Positions 9,541 to 21,199 of a DNA stretch of 64,000 bases are shown here, in pieces; within the stretch, counting starts at the first letter, position 1; every line of letters begins with the position of its first letter. The DNA lies in NCBI GenBank assembly GCA_036936605.1, contig JAUPFV010000002.1, positions 255,461,305 through 255,525,304 of the forward strand, read 5' to 3'. This stretch comes from Limnanthes douglasii subsp. nivea. Lineage: Eukaryota; Streptophyta; Magnoliopsida; Brassicales; Limnanthaceae. The notes under the pieces are model-generated. The model was not told where the DNA came from, did not search any database, and was given only the letters and a program-made list of their open reading frames with translations. Both the position numbers and the translations under genes were made by a program.

Positions 9541-12332
9541 ATGAGAAAATATCCTAGATACAGAAGATCTAAACCCAGAAAACCAGTAAAATCAAAGAAA
9601 CCTCTTTTCCCTGGTTCTAACAATCAAGTATTCGGGGCCTACGATTATCTTTGTATTTCAAAAAGAGCCAAAGAATACAAAGCTGCTGGGTTGATCTACA
9701 ACGGTCCTCACTCTTCTTGTACCACTTTTGAATATGGTAAGTTCGACCCCAACCTTGCCACTTCGTCTTCACCTTTAGCTTCACAACCAGAAACTAATCA
9801 AGAAACCTTTCCTCCTCGAAATCAACCTACTTCTTCATTGCTAAGGCCTCATCAAAAATCTAAAGTTGTTACTTTAGACAAGTCACCTACTGATAAAAAA
9901 CCACAACCTAAATCACCTCCTCTTCAATTCGAGGCTACCAAAGTTAAACGTGCCAAAAAATCACCTTTTCTAGCCATGGGTGAAGAAGCAGAAAACTCTT
10001 CTCCTCCCCCACACTCTTCTCCTCCCCCACAAGAAATGGGTGACGTTACACCAGAGAGCAGTCAGCCAATTCCTGTGACTCAACAGGAGACTCAAACTCA
10101 AATCCGAGGTCGCTCTAATGAAGTCACTCATGAAGATAACAACAAAGACGATTCTGAAACTACTGAATCTGATGTCGAAGAGGAATCCGAGGCTGACGAT
10201 GCGGTTCCTCCAAAAAAGATTCGAAGGAAGAAACCTCTCATTACACTCCCCGAGGACGTTGCTGCCTTGGTTCAAGAAAATCTTAAACCTCTTTCTCCTC
10301 GGTACATTCTTGCCTTAAAGAATGTACCCTACGTTTACTACCTCGAATCAGAGAAGGAGAAACTCAAGAAACTATGGGGGTTAACCGACAACATGACTCT
10401 TCGACTACTAGAAGAAGGAGAGACACCTCTTAACTGCCAGAAAGATGAGTTGGTAGTCTATCCTGAGCTCTTCAACTGGGGTCTTCGGTTTCCCCTCGAC
10501 CCGATGATAGTGAGGTACTTCGAAATTCTCAGATTGTGTCCAACACAAGTCACTCCCAACCAGCTCTTCACTTTATTTTCAGCAATCATGGTATCGAGGC
10601 TTGGAAGCATTTCCCTCGAAATCGAGGACTTCATCTCAGTAACCAAAGTTTCGAATGGTCCAGTTTTGTCATTTTATTACCTAACTCTTGAAGATGATTT
10701 AAAAATTGTCGACGACCTCCTCGAAGCTGATAAGTTCTGGAAGCAAAGATTCGTCTTCTTATCAGGAGCTTGGGAAAACGGCAAAGAGATTTCCGATGCC
10801 AACCCTTCAAAGCTCACCCTCACCTGGAGAGACAGTAGTAAGTAACAACTTGCCTTCTTTGAATGATCATGTTTATTTAACTCCTTCTAACTGTTTATCC
10901 CCCTTTTTCCTTAGAAATTCCGAGGCAATTTAAGAGTCGTCGAAAGGAAGCCAAGGTCATCTTCCAACAAATGGCTGAGTGGGCAGAAAAATCTTGGGGA
11001 AATGGCTTTCACTCAGCCTTTGAGCCGATCAACTTCGTCAACTGCCATCTCTGGCGCATATCCTTAGGGGCTGACTTCCCTCAAGATCCGATGATCCCCC
11101 CGGATCCTATCCTAGCAGTTCAAAGGATACTTGCACCAGATGGGAAATGCTACCTTCCCACCCAGAACCGAAGTGAAAGCCATCTTCCCTTAAAGAAGAA
11201 AGGGAAATCGACCCACAAGAAGGCCAACACAAGTAGGGCCAAACCTTCCAAGGCTTCGAAGCGTGCAGTGAAAAGAAAAGCATCTGCACCTCCGCTTCCC
11301 ACTATATCCGAAGAAGACCAACCTGTCCTGAAAAAGAAAAAGGACAATTCTCCACAAAAGAAAAAGAGTAAGTCCTGCACACCAAATAAAAAGAATGAGG
11401 CTGATATACTAGAGGCTGTGCTAGCTTCCGAAGTGCAGGGGAAAACTTTCATTGAGGAAAACCCTGAAGGAGGACTGACACTAGGAGATAATCAAATAGA
11501 CGATTATCTCAACTTCGAAGATTTTAATTCAAGTGGGGATTTTGCGTTTTCTGGCTCCCAACCTGCCAATGTTATTCCACCAACTTCTACTGGGGCTGCT
11601 ATGGCTTCGACATCTAACGCCATCGTTCCTGTTCACCAGCCAACAGTCTTTCCTCATTCAGACAAATCCGATGAGGTAGCTTCGATCCTTCGTCCTTTTG
11701 ATAATTTAAATGCTGCAGCCAATAAATTATGCGAGGAGGTGAAAAATTCACATGCACAACTAGAGCTCCTTGCACAAAAATTGATCAAAAGCAAAAAGGA
11801 GACAGAATCTGAAAAGACTTCGAAAATGGAGGCACTTCAGAAATTCGAAGCTGAAAAAGATGAACTTCTTAAAAAGCACAAAGAAAAAGTTGAAGCTCTG
11901 CAGACTTCTCATCAACAAGCTCTTGAAGACCTAAATTCTCAACATTCCACCGCAATTACCGAGGCAAAGCAAAAATCTTCCGATGCTGAGAAACTTGTTA
12001 AAGAAACTCAGGAGAAACTGGAGAATTGCCAAACTGAGTTGACTACGCTTCGAACCAAATTCGAAGAAGAAAAGAATGCTGCCATAAAAAAGGCTGAGGC
12101 CGCTGTTGGTTCTTTAATGCTTGAAGGTATCAAGAAAGCTCAAATTGATACAACTATTCAACTTCTTCGAGAGGTTCATGCTGCCTGTCCAAGGCTGGAT
12201 TTATCGGATCTTTGGAAACAAGTTCCTGAAGAAAGTCGCCCAAGGGAAGCATTCGAGGTGCCACCAAGCTCCTCAGAAGAAGAAGATGCTTCAGAAGGGG
12301 AATCATCGGAAGAAGAAGAAGATGATGCCTAA
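9541..12332 (+). CDS. Element A antisense ORF (aORF), two exons
   Basis: Two exons, 9541-10837 and 10915-12332, joined by a 77-bp GT-AG intron, give about 904 aa. Exon 1 has a basic, Ser/Pro-rich N-terminal region with a possible nuclear signal (KKIRRKKP). A conserved globular block follows at about residues 245-430, containing FNWGLRFPLDPMIVRYFEI and ITLEDDLKIVDDL-like text. It resembles the plant 'putative gypsy-type transposase' domain (Pfam PF04195) found in antisense ORFs of Tat elements. Exon 2 holds a lysine-rich segment, a long coiled coil (about residues 690-850) and an acidic Ser/Glu tail. Function is unknown; it is not a known catalytic protein. The frame is fully open, unlike gag and pol of the same element. 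It is transcribed tail-to-tail with pol. Confidence 0.85.
10838..10914 (+). other. Intron of element A aORF
   Basis: Donor GTAAGT at 10838 and acceptor CCTTTTTCCTTAG ending at 10914. Splicing removes the TAA that closes exon 1 and keeps frame: one base of exon 1 plus AA gives Lys, followed by IPRQFKSRRKEAK. The intron is phase 1, as in element B. Confidence 0.8.
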
Positions 12333-12496
12333 TAGATAGGGCAGTTTGTTTTTTTGTGATGTTTGTTTTTTGTGTATTTGGTTAAGTACTTCTCCCTTTT
12401 TTTTGTAAACTTCGTATTTTATCCAACGAACAAACCACTTTTTTTTTTATATCTTAAATTTCTGATATACTTGTTTAAACTGGTTATTTCTAAAAT

Positions 12497-12598
12497 TAGA
12501 TGCACTCATAAGACGTGGCACCTCGAAAAATAGATGCACTCATAAGACGTGGCACCTCGAAACATAGATGCACTCATAAGACGTGGCACCTCGAAAAA
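12497..12598. repeat. 34-bp tandem repeat, three copies
   Basis: Three near-perfect copies of a 34-base unit containing ATGCACTCATAAGACGTGG and CACCTCGAAA. It lies between the 3' end of the aORF and the 3' end of pol in element A. The near identity of the copies indicates recent amplification. Confidence 0.9.
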
Positions 12599-12711
12599 TT
12601 TGGTTGTTTCTTCAAAGCTATCACTTCGGAAAATTATTCTTGGTCAACTTTCAAAGATGATCAGTCTTTGCCAAGTTACCAAAATAATAAATCACCCATC
12701 ATAATAAACAA

Positions 12712-12808
12712 CCAATGGCCAAAAGAAATTTTATTAAAAAATTCAATATTAACCAGACACCTCGTTAAAACCTTTCTGGGCCAACAGATAAGGAAAGAGT
12801 ATGTCTGT
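12712..12808 (-). promoter_or_regulatory. Conserved post-pol motif with AATAAAAT (element A)
   Basis: On the minus strand, downstream of the pol stop, it reads AGGTTTTAACGAGGTGTCTG, then after about 20 bases AATAAAAT. Nearly the same text follows pol in C and D and a weaker form follows pol in B. It could be a 3'-end formation signal of the gag-pol RNA. Confidence 0.5.
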
Positions 12809-12832
12809 TTTTCAAAAATTCGAAGTACAGTT

Positions 12833-15800
12833 TTACTCACAGTACAATTTTAAGTGCTCTATATTCCAAGGATGTTTGAGCATCCTCCCCTCTCGATCAG
12901 AGAGCCTGTAGGAACCTGGCTTGACCTTCATTTTAACTTCGTAAGGACCTTCCCAATTCGGAGCCAATTTTCCGAGGTGCTTATCCCTAGTATGAAGAAA
13001 TACTTTTCGTAACACTCGATCGCCAATTTTGAATTCTCTCCTCTTAACTTTAGCATCGTACCTGCTTCTCATTAACGTTTGATAATGAACCACATTCAAA
13101 TGCGCTTTGACCCTTTTTTCCTCTAACAAATCAAGCTCAACCCTTCTAGCTTCATCGTTTTCCACATCGGAATATCGTAGTAGTCTATAGGAAGGCAATG
13201 TAGATTCAGCAGGGCACACGACGTCCATTCCATTTACCAAAGAAAAAGGAGTCTCTTTCGTAGCTTCTCTAGGTGTTGTTCGATATGCCCACAACACTTC
13301 TTGAAGATAATTTGGCCATTTTCCAGCTGCTCCTGCCAAATTTTTCTTCAGGCCATCCAAAATAGATCTATTTGTAACTTCCACCTGCCCATTTGCTTGG
13401 GGGTGAAAAGGAGTAGAAAAGCATTGTTGTATTCCTTTCGAAGCACAAAAAGAGTCCATTTCCTTGTTATTAAATTGAGGACCGTTGTCCGTCGTTATTT
13501 TTCGAGGAACTCCAAAACGGTAGCAGATGTTACTTTGAATAAACTTGATTACATCCTTAGCCTTTGTCCCAGCTAAAGGTTCCGCTTCTGCCCACTTCGA
13601 AAAATAATCGACCGCAACAATAATCATCTGTCTTCCACCAGAAGCCATAGGTAATGGTCCTACTAAATCAATCCCCCACCTATCGAAAGGAACCGCCTCG
13701 GAAATTGTCATTAGTGGTACTGCTGGTTTATGTATTAAATTTGCATATCTTTGGCAAGTATCACAACTTCGAACTAACAACTTGGCGTCCTGCAAAATGG
13801 TAGGCCAATAATACCCTGCCAACAATACCCTACGTGTTAAGGCTTTGAATCCACAATGAGCTGATCCATCCCCATCATGCAGTTCAGATAAAATGTCCTG
13901 AGACTCTTGTTTGCTTAAACATCGTAGCAAAGGTTTCGACGCAGACCTTTTGTACAATAATCCATCCAATACCACATAGCCAAGAGCTTTATACTTTATT
14001 TTCTTAAGCAAGTGTTTATCAAGAGGCAATATTCCCTTCGAAATAAAGTTTAACAAGTCAAACCTCCAATCTCCTCGAGCGCACACTGGATCATTCACTA
14101 CCTCATTAACAACTTCACACTGCTCAGAATTTGATATGATCGAAGGCGATGGTTGTGTCATGATCCATGGATATTCTTCAGAGTAAGCCATTGTTGCCAA
14201 AGAATCAGCCATTGTGTTGCTACCTCTTCGAATATGCTCCACTTCGACATTTTCAAACTGTGCCATCATTCCTCGAAGCTCTTGTAAGTACAAAACCAAA
14301 CGTTCCTTTTTAGCTTCCGATGCTCCTTTAACATGGTTAACTACCAACTGTGAATCTGTTTCCAAGCGCACAAATATTGCTCCACAAATCTTTGCTAACC
14401 GCAATCCTGCTAGCACAGCTTCATATTCAGCTTCGTTATTCGAAGCATGAAAGCTAAATCTTATAGCTTGAAACATAAATTCTCATGTTGGTGCCACCAA
14501 TTCAACTCCTGCACTCGACCCTTTGTTACTGGATCCCCCATCAGTTCGTACTATCCACGTCGGATTTACGTTAGCCTTTTCATCATCTGTCTCTTCGGAT
14601 CTGCTTGAGTGGAACTCAACCAAGAAATCTGCTAAGGCTTGAGCTTTGATAGCTGTTCGAGGAGCGAATAACACGTCGAAATCTCCTAATTCTACAGACC
14701 ACTTGGTCATCCTTCCTGAGATGTCTGGCTTTTGCAAAACATTTTTTAATGGATATGAAGTTCGAACCACAATCGTATGTGCCTGGAAGTAAGGGCGCAT
14801 TTTCCTCGCTGCCACTACTATACACAGTGCCAATTTTTCGAGCTTCAAATAGCGTTTCTCAGCATCAACCAAACTTTTGCTGACATAGTAGACAGGCTTC
14901 GAAATTCTCGTATCCTCACTGACCAGAACTGCACTTACTGCATAATCTGATACTGCTATATACAAAAATAACTGCTCACCCTTTCGAGGATTTGACAATA
15001 TTTCAGGAGAGGACAAAAGATTTTTGATCTTCAAAAAAGCTTCTTCACAATCCGAAGTCCACTCAAAATTATTAGGTTTACGCAGCACCTGGAAAAAAGG
15101 CAAGCACTTATCTGAAAAACGAGAAATGAATCTGTTCAAAGCTGCTAACCTGCCCGTTAACATTTGCACTTCTTTGATATTCCGAGGCGAAGACATAGAT
15201 ATCAGAGCTTTCAATTGTTCTGGATCCACTTTGATTCCTCTTTCACTAATCATATACCCCAGAAATTTGCCAAATCGAACTCCAATTGTACATTTTTCTG
15301 GATTCAACTTCAATTGTATGGCTCTAAGATTCAAAAACGTCTCTTCTAAATCATCAATGTGTTCATCATCACTCTTGCTTTTAACAAGCATGTCATCGAT
15401 GTACACCTTGATATTTCTCCCAATCTGTGAAGCAAACGCCTTATTCATCAGCCTCTGATATGTTGACCCAGCATTTTTTAATCCGAACGGCATTACTTTG
15501 TAGCAGTGCAAACCTCTGTCAGTAATAAAAGTCGTGCTTTCTTCATCATCTGGATTCATTCGAATCTGATTGTACCCCGAAAAAGCATCCATGAAAGTCA
15601 AGATTTTATTTCCCGAAGTGGAATCAACCAACTGATCGATTCGAGGCACCGGAAAAGGATCTTTTGGACAGGCTCTATTCAAATCTGTGAAGTCCACACA
15701 CATTCGCCATTTTCCGTTCTTCTTTTTCACTACCACCGGATTAGCCGTCCACCTCGGATAATTGGCTTCCCTGATATGCCCCATCTTGTATAGTCGATCC

Positions 15801-16138
15801 ACCTCGGCAACTATTGCCTCGGATTTTTCCAACGAAAAGGCCCTTCTTTTTTGAATTATCGGCTTGACCTTCGGATCAACCGCCAAACTATGACATATGA
15901 TGTCACTTGGGACCCCCACTACGTCTTCGGACCTCCACGCAAATACATCCAAATTTTCAGACAAAAAAGTCAACAACTTTTATCGCATCGATAAAGATAA
16001 CAGAGTCCCAATTCGAAGTACCCTGCCATTATTGAAAACATACTCCTCTATTTCTTCATTGACCACCACAGAACTCGGGGTTGACCTCGGATCATCAATT
16101 CCCTCGTCTGCTCCATCACAAGACAACCCCCCAAACTG
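12833..16138 (-). pseudogene. Element A pol (RT, RNase H, integrase), two nonsense codons
   Basis: Read on the minus strand in the same frame as gag after the UAG at 16139-16141. Domains in order: RT with DFTDLNRACPKDPFPVPRID and YIDDMLVKS; a degenerate native RNase H; a second RNase H-type region beginning IVRTDGGSSNKG and containing NNEAEYEAVLAGL and TDSQLVVN, typical of the extra RNase H of the Tat lineage; integrase with HDGDGSAHCG, CDTCQ, DRWGIDLVGPL, TTDNGPQF and FHPQANGQVEV; and the C-terminal end HPWNIEHLKLY. Nonsense codons: TAA at 15980-15982 and TGA at 14483-14485, both inside otherwise aligned text. All catalytic residues I can see are kept. Confidence 0.9.
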
Positions 16139-16141
16139 CTA
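16139..16141 (-). promoter_or_regulatory. Gag-pol UAG with readthrough-like context (element A)
   Basis: Gag ends AAT-UAG and continues in frame CAG-UUU-GGG into pol. Downstream, GGGGTTG (16130-16124 on the minus strand) can pair with CAACCCC (16083-16077). Elements B and C have UAG-CAG-UU at the same place. Confidence 0.6.
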
Positions 16142-18582
16142 ATTCTCCATCGGATCATCAGAACTTTTGCCCCGTATTCTAAATGCAGCAGCATAACATT
16201 CTCTTGCCACCTTTTGATCACTTCGAACTACGCCGACTCGGTCCTCGATCACATACTTCAAACATTGATGAACTGTAGAAACTACAACGTACATTTTAGC
16301 CAACCACGACCTCCCAAAAATAGCGTTGTAGCTTGATGGACAATCCACCACCACAAAAAGTACTTGTACTTTCTTCTTGAAAGGCCCCTTTCCCAAAGAA
16401 ATTTCACCCTCGAACTCCCCTATCACATTTGCTGTTGCGCCAGTAAACCCGATGATAGTCCTTTCTGATCTTTCTATTCGAGGCGGAGCAGTTAATCTCT
16501 CATATGTTGACTTGAAAAGCACATTAGCAGAGCTCCCGGTATCAATCAACACTCGTCGAATCTCCACCCCGCATACTTCTGCTCCTATGACCAATGCATC
16601 TTCATGTGGCCCAGTAATCCCCCTCAAATCATCCCCATCGAAAATTATAAAGGGCACATCCTCTTTGTTGTTTAGGTATGCCGATGCTCCTCCCTCAATT
16701 TGTCGTGTTAAATTCACTATATGCCTCTTCCTCGAATTATTAGTGTTGTTGGTCATCGAATCTCCCCCAAATATTGTTAGTGATTCGAAGAAGGCACACA
16801 AATCTCGAACACGTCCCTGACGCATCGGCTCATCTATTGACATTAACAAAAGTCGACTGGGGTCTGGTTCGACATATTCCGAGGCCACATCAAAACCATC
16901 ACCCTCACCTGCAACATCTAAAATCATTAGTGCAGTTTCCTCCTTAGAATTAGGATTACCAATTTTTGGAGCTGCAGCTTTAGCATTCTTTCTGACATAT
17001 TCCAGCAACTTTCCATTTTCGATCAAAATTTGCATCTCCTTCTTTAGAGCAATGCAATCATTTGTATCATGGCCGACATCATCATGATATCTACAGAACT
17101 TATAATTGCGCTCCTCTCTTGGCCTGTTAATAGCCGGTGGCTTTCTAAAATTTATTGTTCCCCTTGTTTTTTCGTATATCGAAGCCACGCTTTCAGTCAG
17201 ATCCGCATAATAATCTGGCCTTACCCATACATTCGACCTGGATCTAAACTGTTGCTGATTATTAGAATTGTGTTGATTATATCCCCCTTGATACGAGCTC
17301 GAAGCTCCTCGGTTAGAAACATTTTGATTGCTCTTCTGACGTGAGGGATTGTTGTTCGATGTGTTAGATTGCCCATTCCCCTTCTGAATAGTACTAGTAC
17401 CTCCTCGAACTCGCGTCGATTCTTCGACCTTAATCTGATCCTCAACCTGAGCCATAAGAGCTCCAAATGTCAACGCCCTGCGCCTCGTAGTCTCATCGGC
17501 TAAATCCCCAGGCAACAGTCCTTGCCTAAACGCCGCCATAGCCACACTTTCTTCACAATCATCCAATTCAGCCTTTGTTGACACAAACCTCTTAGTGTAA
17601 TCCTTTAACTTCTCTCCCAGAGCCTGCTTGCATTGTATTATTCTGTCTCCATTAGCTCTCATTTCCTTGCTCCCCACAAACTGTCTTCGGAAAGCGGTAT
17701 AGAAGCCTCTAAAATTTGCAATTGACTCCTTAGGAATCTTGTTGAACCATTTCAGCGCAGTTCCCTTAAACGTCTGAGAGAACGATTTACACACCAATTT
17801 ATCGTCGTCTTTGAAATTAGTCATGTAGTTTTTAAATTGTTCTATATGGTCATCGGGATCTTGAGTCCCATCAAACTTATCAACTTTGGAAATATCAAAC
17901 CGCCTCGGAAGCGGCACAGATCTGATCTCCCTGATCAACGGTGAGTCCCTCCAGTCGACTCCTTGAACATACTGGTCTTCATTTCTCATCCCCACAGTAG
18001 CATATAAGCTTGACTCACCTTCATATTTGCGAGGCGAATATCTCCGAGGCGAATATTTCCGAGGTGAATATACTCGCCTCTCTTTCTTTTTCCTTCCTCC
18101 TTTACACACCCTAGCTGGCCGGAGCTCACGCTCTGTTCCTCTTGAATGGCCTCGAGAACGTTCGTACCTCGGTGTTTCATCAGACTCAGAATCTTCGAAA
18201 TCCTCTTCATCACTAGAGTTCACATACAGTCGTTTTTGTAACTTTTCTTTCCTCTTTATCCCACTATACTTTTTTTTTGTTCAAAACGTGCTTTACGTTG
18301 CTCATATCGCTCGTCGCCATCGTCCATCGACTGATCCGACTGATCATTTTGATCGCCCCCTGCTATTTTAGACCTAAGCCTAGCACCATCATTATCTCCC
18401 TTCTTTTTTATCAATTCGTCAAGCTCTGCCACCTTCCTTATCATCTCATTCATTTTTCCTTCAAAATCAAATTGGATTGATTGAGTTGGAATCGATTTAC
18501 CTGCCTCTTGCAGATCGGATTTCAATGTTTCCATAGCCTTGCGAACAGATGGATTGTCACCTTCCTCTGAATTCATCTTCAA
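16139..18582 (-). pseudogene. Element A gag with protease, one frameshift
   Basis: The N-terminal part (18582 to about 18256) and the main part are in different frames. They join at a run of nine A (minus strand, about 18270); one extra A would restore a single frame of about 815 codons. The main frame has no ATG near its start, which supports one original gene. Domains: acidic/Arg-rich N-terminal region; the retrotransposon gag core with KFDGTQDPDDHIEQF and LKWFNKIP; a zinc knuckle of type C-X2-H-X4-H-X4-C (FCRYHDDVGHDTNDC); and an aspartic protease with LIDTGSSANVLF near the end. It lies just after the PBS. Confidence 0.85.
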
Positions 18583-18684
18583 TCAGCGAAAAATCAAACA
18601 AAATATGAAAATTCGAACGAAAAACTTTGCAAAACGAAAACTCGAACGTCGATTTCTGATCTGTTGATCAAGGTATCCTCGCCC

Positions 18685-18702
18685 CCTCTTTCTAGCGCCA
18701 AT
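18685..18702 (-). other. Element A primer-binding site
   Basis: On the minus strand TTGGCGCTAGAAAGAGGG begins one base inside the 5' LTR, the normal place for a tRNA primer site. TTGGCG starts the PBS of element B too. I cannot assign the tRNA without a comparison. Confidence 0.65.
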
Positions 18703-18703
18703 T

Positions 18704-18988
18704 TGGTAAGAATTAAAGCTGAATTGATAAAATCAGGAACACAAATCTCTTTAGAGAATTTTAGGTAGTGAAAAGTGCTTCTGATTATTTCATAGGCTTA
18801 ACTAACTTCTTCAGCCTCTTTAAATAGACTGAGTGAGTTAGTTAGAGAAACGGTTACATAATGGTATATTTGCAGTTCAGCCCTTACATTTCTCCTAAAG
18901 CCTAATTTAACTCTATATATTTACAGAACTTATCACTTTAGTCCTTATCAATTGCACTTAGGCCCCTGAGGAATATCTTTCCTTATCA
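18704..18988 (-). repeat. Element A 5' LTR
   Basis: 285 bp from the PBS side to the TTTGT target duplication. On the element strand it starts TGATAAGGAAAG and ends CTTACCA. Its first 63 bp (18926-18988) have no clean match beside the left LTR and contain TGATAAGGA twice. Confidence 0.8.
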
Positions 18989-18993
18989 TTTGT

Positions 18994-19134
18994 AAATTGA
19001 GAATATAAATCGTATAAATTACATACTATTATTATTATTTGTAATATCTTTATTTTTATTATTATATTATAATTATAAACCTAAGAATAAATATATTTTT
19101 GGCATACAATTTCATGTTATATCTCTTTTAACGT
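18994..19134 (+). mobile_element. Old gypsy LTR (G), right part
   Basis: It resumes the LTR interrupted by element A. It includes CCTAAGAATAAATATATTTTT, the site equivalent to where copia element H entered the D LTR, and ends just before TGATTGGTAAATTG, a PBS-like sequence. Confidence 0.6.
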
Positions 19135-19149
19135 GATTGGTAAATTGAG

Positions 19150-20870
19150 TGCTACAACTTCGACGACAATGGATGGAAGAGCTTTGCTTGATTCACCAAC
19201 TTTGCTTGATATACCAGATGGACAGTTGCTGAAGCCATATGAATTTTAAGAATACCACCATCTTTATCAGAAGAATAACAAATCTTGGAAAACTTGTGCT
19301 CTTTAATTTCTTTAGAATATCAACAAAATAATAACTTCATTTCCTCGATCTAACAGAAGGCTCCTGAGAAACTGTACATGGAAAGTTGAAGATTTATATT
19401 TTATAGCAACATAATTTCACATTTCATCCAAGATTATATTAGGATGCATATCATGAAACTCAAAACCTAAAGTAGACTCAACCTTACATATTGTATCATA
19501 AACAGTGGCCACCATTTATGTTTGAAATTTAGTTGCAGTCTCATCATATATAGATCGTTCGTTACCCAATGCTATATGAAAGCAAATATACTATTATAAA
19601 AATGTATCTAAATCTTTCCACCATGTATCTCGCTCATAAAAAACTCTTCCCATGGAATTATATTCTGCTCGGCTTCCGGAAGACTTCATTTTTTATTTAA
19701 CCTAATGGTTGAATCATTTAATTCTTATTCACAAACATACACTTCAGAGGAAAAAAATTAGATTAACACGCTTCTATTGTGCCACCAATAAATACTTTGA
19801 AAGCAAGTCATTTCCAGGCTGAAATTTTCTTATCTCTTCGTCTTGTAACTTGGCTTTCAATTATTCTATAGTAGCAATTTCAGCTTCACGCTCTAACCTC
19901 AACTTGTCGTCAACAACAATTTTATCTTGTAATTATACTTGAACCTTCTTTTTGGTTTCAACTTTGACGTCCAACATTGTCTTCATTTCTAAATTTTACG
20001 TAATGGACCCTGCAACGCTTGTATATAGTATGAATAATGCACTAATTACAACTTTGGTGAAGTAGAGTAAATATATTTAAAATAGTCTGCACAATTTATA
20101 CATTCTAGTTAAGTATATAATATTTACAAGCTATATAAAGATAATAGTAAACAATGATTATCTTAAATTTGAAGATTGTTTATCTATTGGCTAGATCCAG
20201 AGTGGGAAAATAGAGAATCAAATTTCTCTTGTTTGGTAGGGTTATGACATGGTTAAACAATTCAGGTATTTGGTCGAGAAAAGAACTTGAAGCTAAAATA
20301 TTAACATGAATTGGCTCATAAAACATACCATCAGGGTTGACTGTAACCTGAGTATTTCTACCCGAGATTGAAGAAAGAGTTCATGAAAGAACCTTACTTA
20401 TAATTTACATAAGGTCATCATCACTTAAAGAGCAAAAAATTAACATATGCAGCTTTTCTTATCTTTAACAGAAGTACCTGCGTCATTAGTACTATCATAG
20501 CCCTTCAGCAGACCATCATTCTCAACAGAATCATTCTCAACCAAGGAGGTGTCTACACCTAGAGGTGCTTATCATCACTATATCTTTGACCACAGTCGAT
20601 ATATCAACATGAATAGCAACTCCAAATGAAGCATTTGTTACCAAAGGCAATGACCTCACTCCACTAAAAAATTCATCACATGGACCTTTGCATGGTGTTA
20701 TTAATATTCAATATTTTTTTATTTCGGGTACTCGTAAGACCCCATGACTTTCTTCTTCCTTAGAATTTTCCTGTAACTTGATGATTTGGTCAACAAAATT
20801 TAACCACTTGCATATTTTATTTCAAGAAAGTCTACTGTGGGTAATCGAGATTTTAAGGGACCCTTCTCTT
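19150..20870 (-). pseudogene. Element G antisense ORF remnant
   Basis: The stretch 19160-19520 is similar, in the same orientation, to 5270-5630 of element F, which is the aORF C-terminal region. The minus strand further on gives scattered Lys/Glu-rich coiled-coil-like text (about 19990-19800) and a possible GPCDEFFSG-like patch near 20680. There is no open frame. It follows the LTR and PBS-like site directly, so gag and pol are missing at this point. Confidence 0.5.
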
Positions 20871-21199
20871 TTACATTATAATGAAGAATATTTGGCGTAC
20901 ATTGTTCATCAGTAAAATACTGGACCGGTATTTACATTGTAATATAAACCTGAAAAATGTATGACATTTGAGGGGATTTTATATAATAAGGTCTAATAAT
21001 ATAGGCCCAAATGCCCACCCTTATTACTATAAAAATAGATGGATTTTTTCTTAGAAAGAGTAAACAATTATTATTTATTACTACTTTTGATAGTTTCTCT
21101 CTCTAGAATTCATGTATTAAATCTCTCTATAAAACTTTTGTACCATCCTTGAAATATTTGGGACCCATTTTTAATTCGAATATATTCAAGAGTCATAAA

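Larger units (their letters stand above)
8812..18988 (-). mobile_element. Element A: Tat-lineage Ty3/gypsy retrotransposon
   Basis: Minus-strand element of about 10.2 kb, flanked by a 5-bp target duplication TTTGT (8807-8811 and 18989-18993) inside the G LTR. Order along the minus strand: 5' LTR (right), PBS, gag, UAG, pol, spacer with tandem repeats, antisense ORF (on the plus strand), PPT, 3' LTR (left). LTRs differ by about three bases over the shared 222 bp. Gag has one frameshift and pol two nonsense codons, so it is probably not autonomous, although the antisense ORF is intact. Confidence 0.92.

Noticed and set aside
10118..10933. Extra small ORFs inside and opposite the aORF
   Set aside because: They are out-of-frame or antisense shadows of the long spliced gene.
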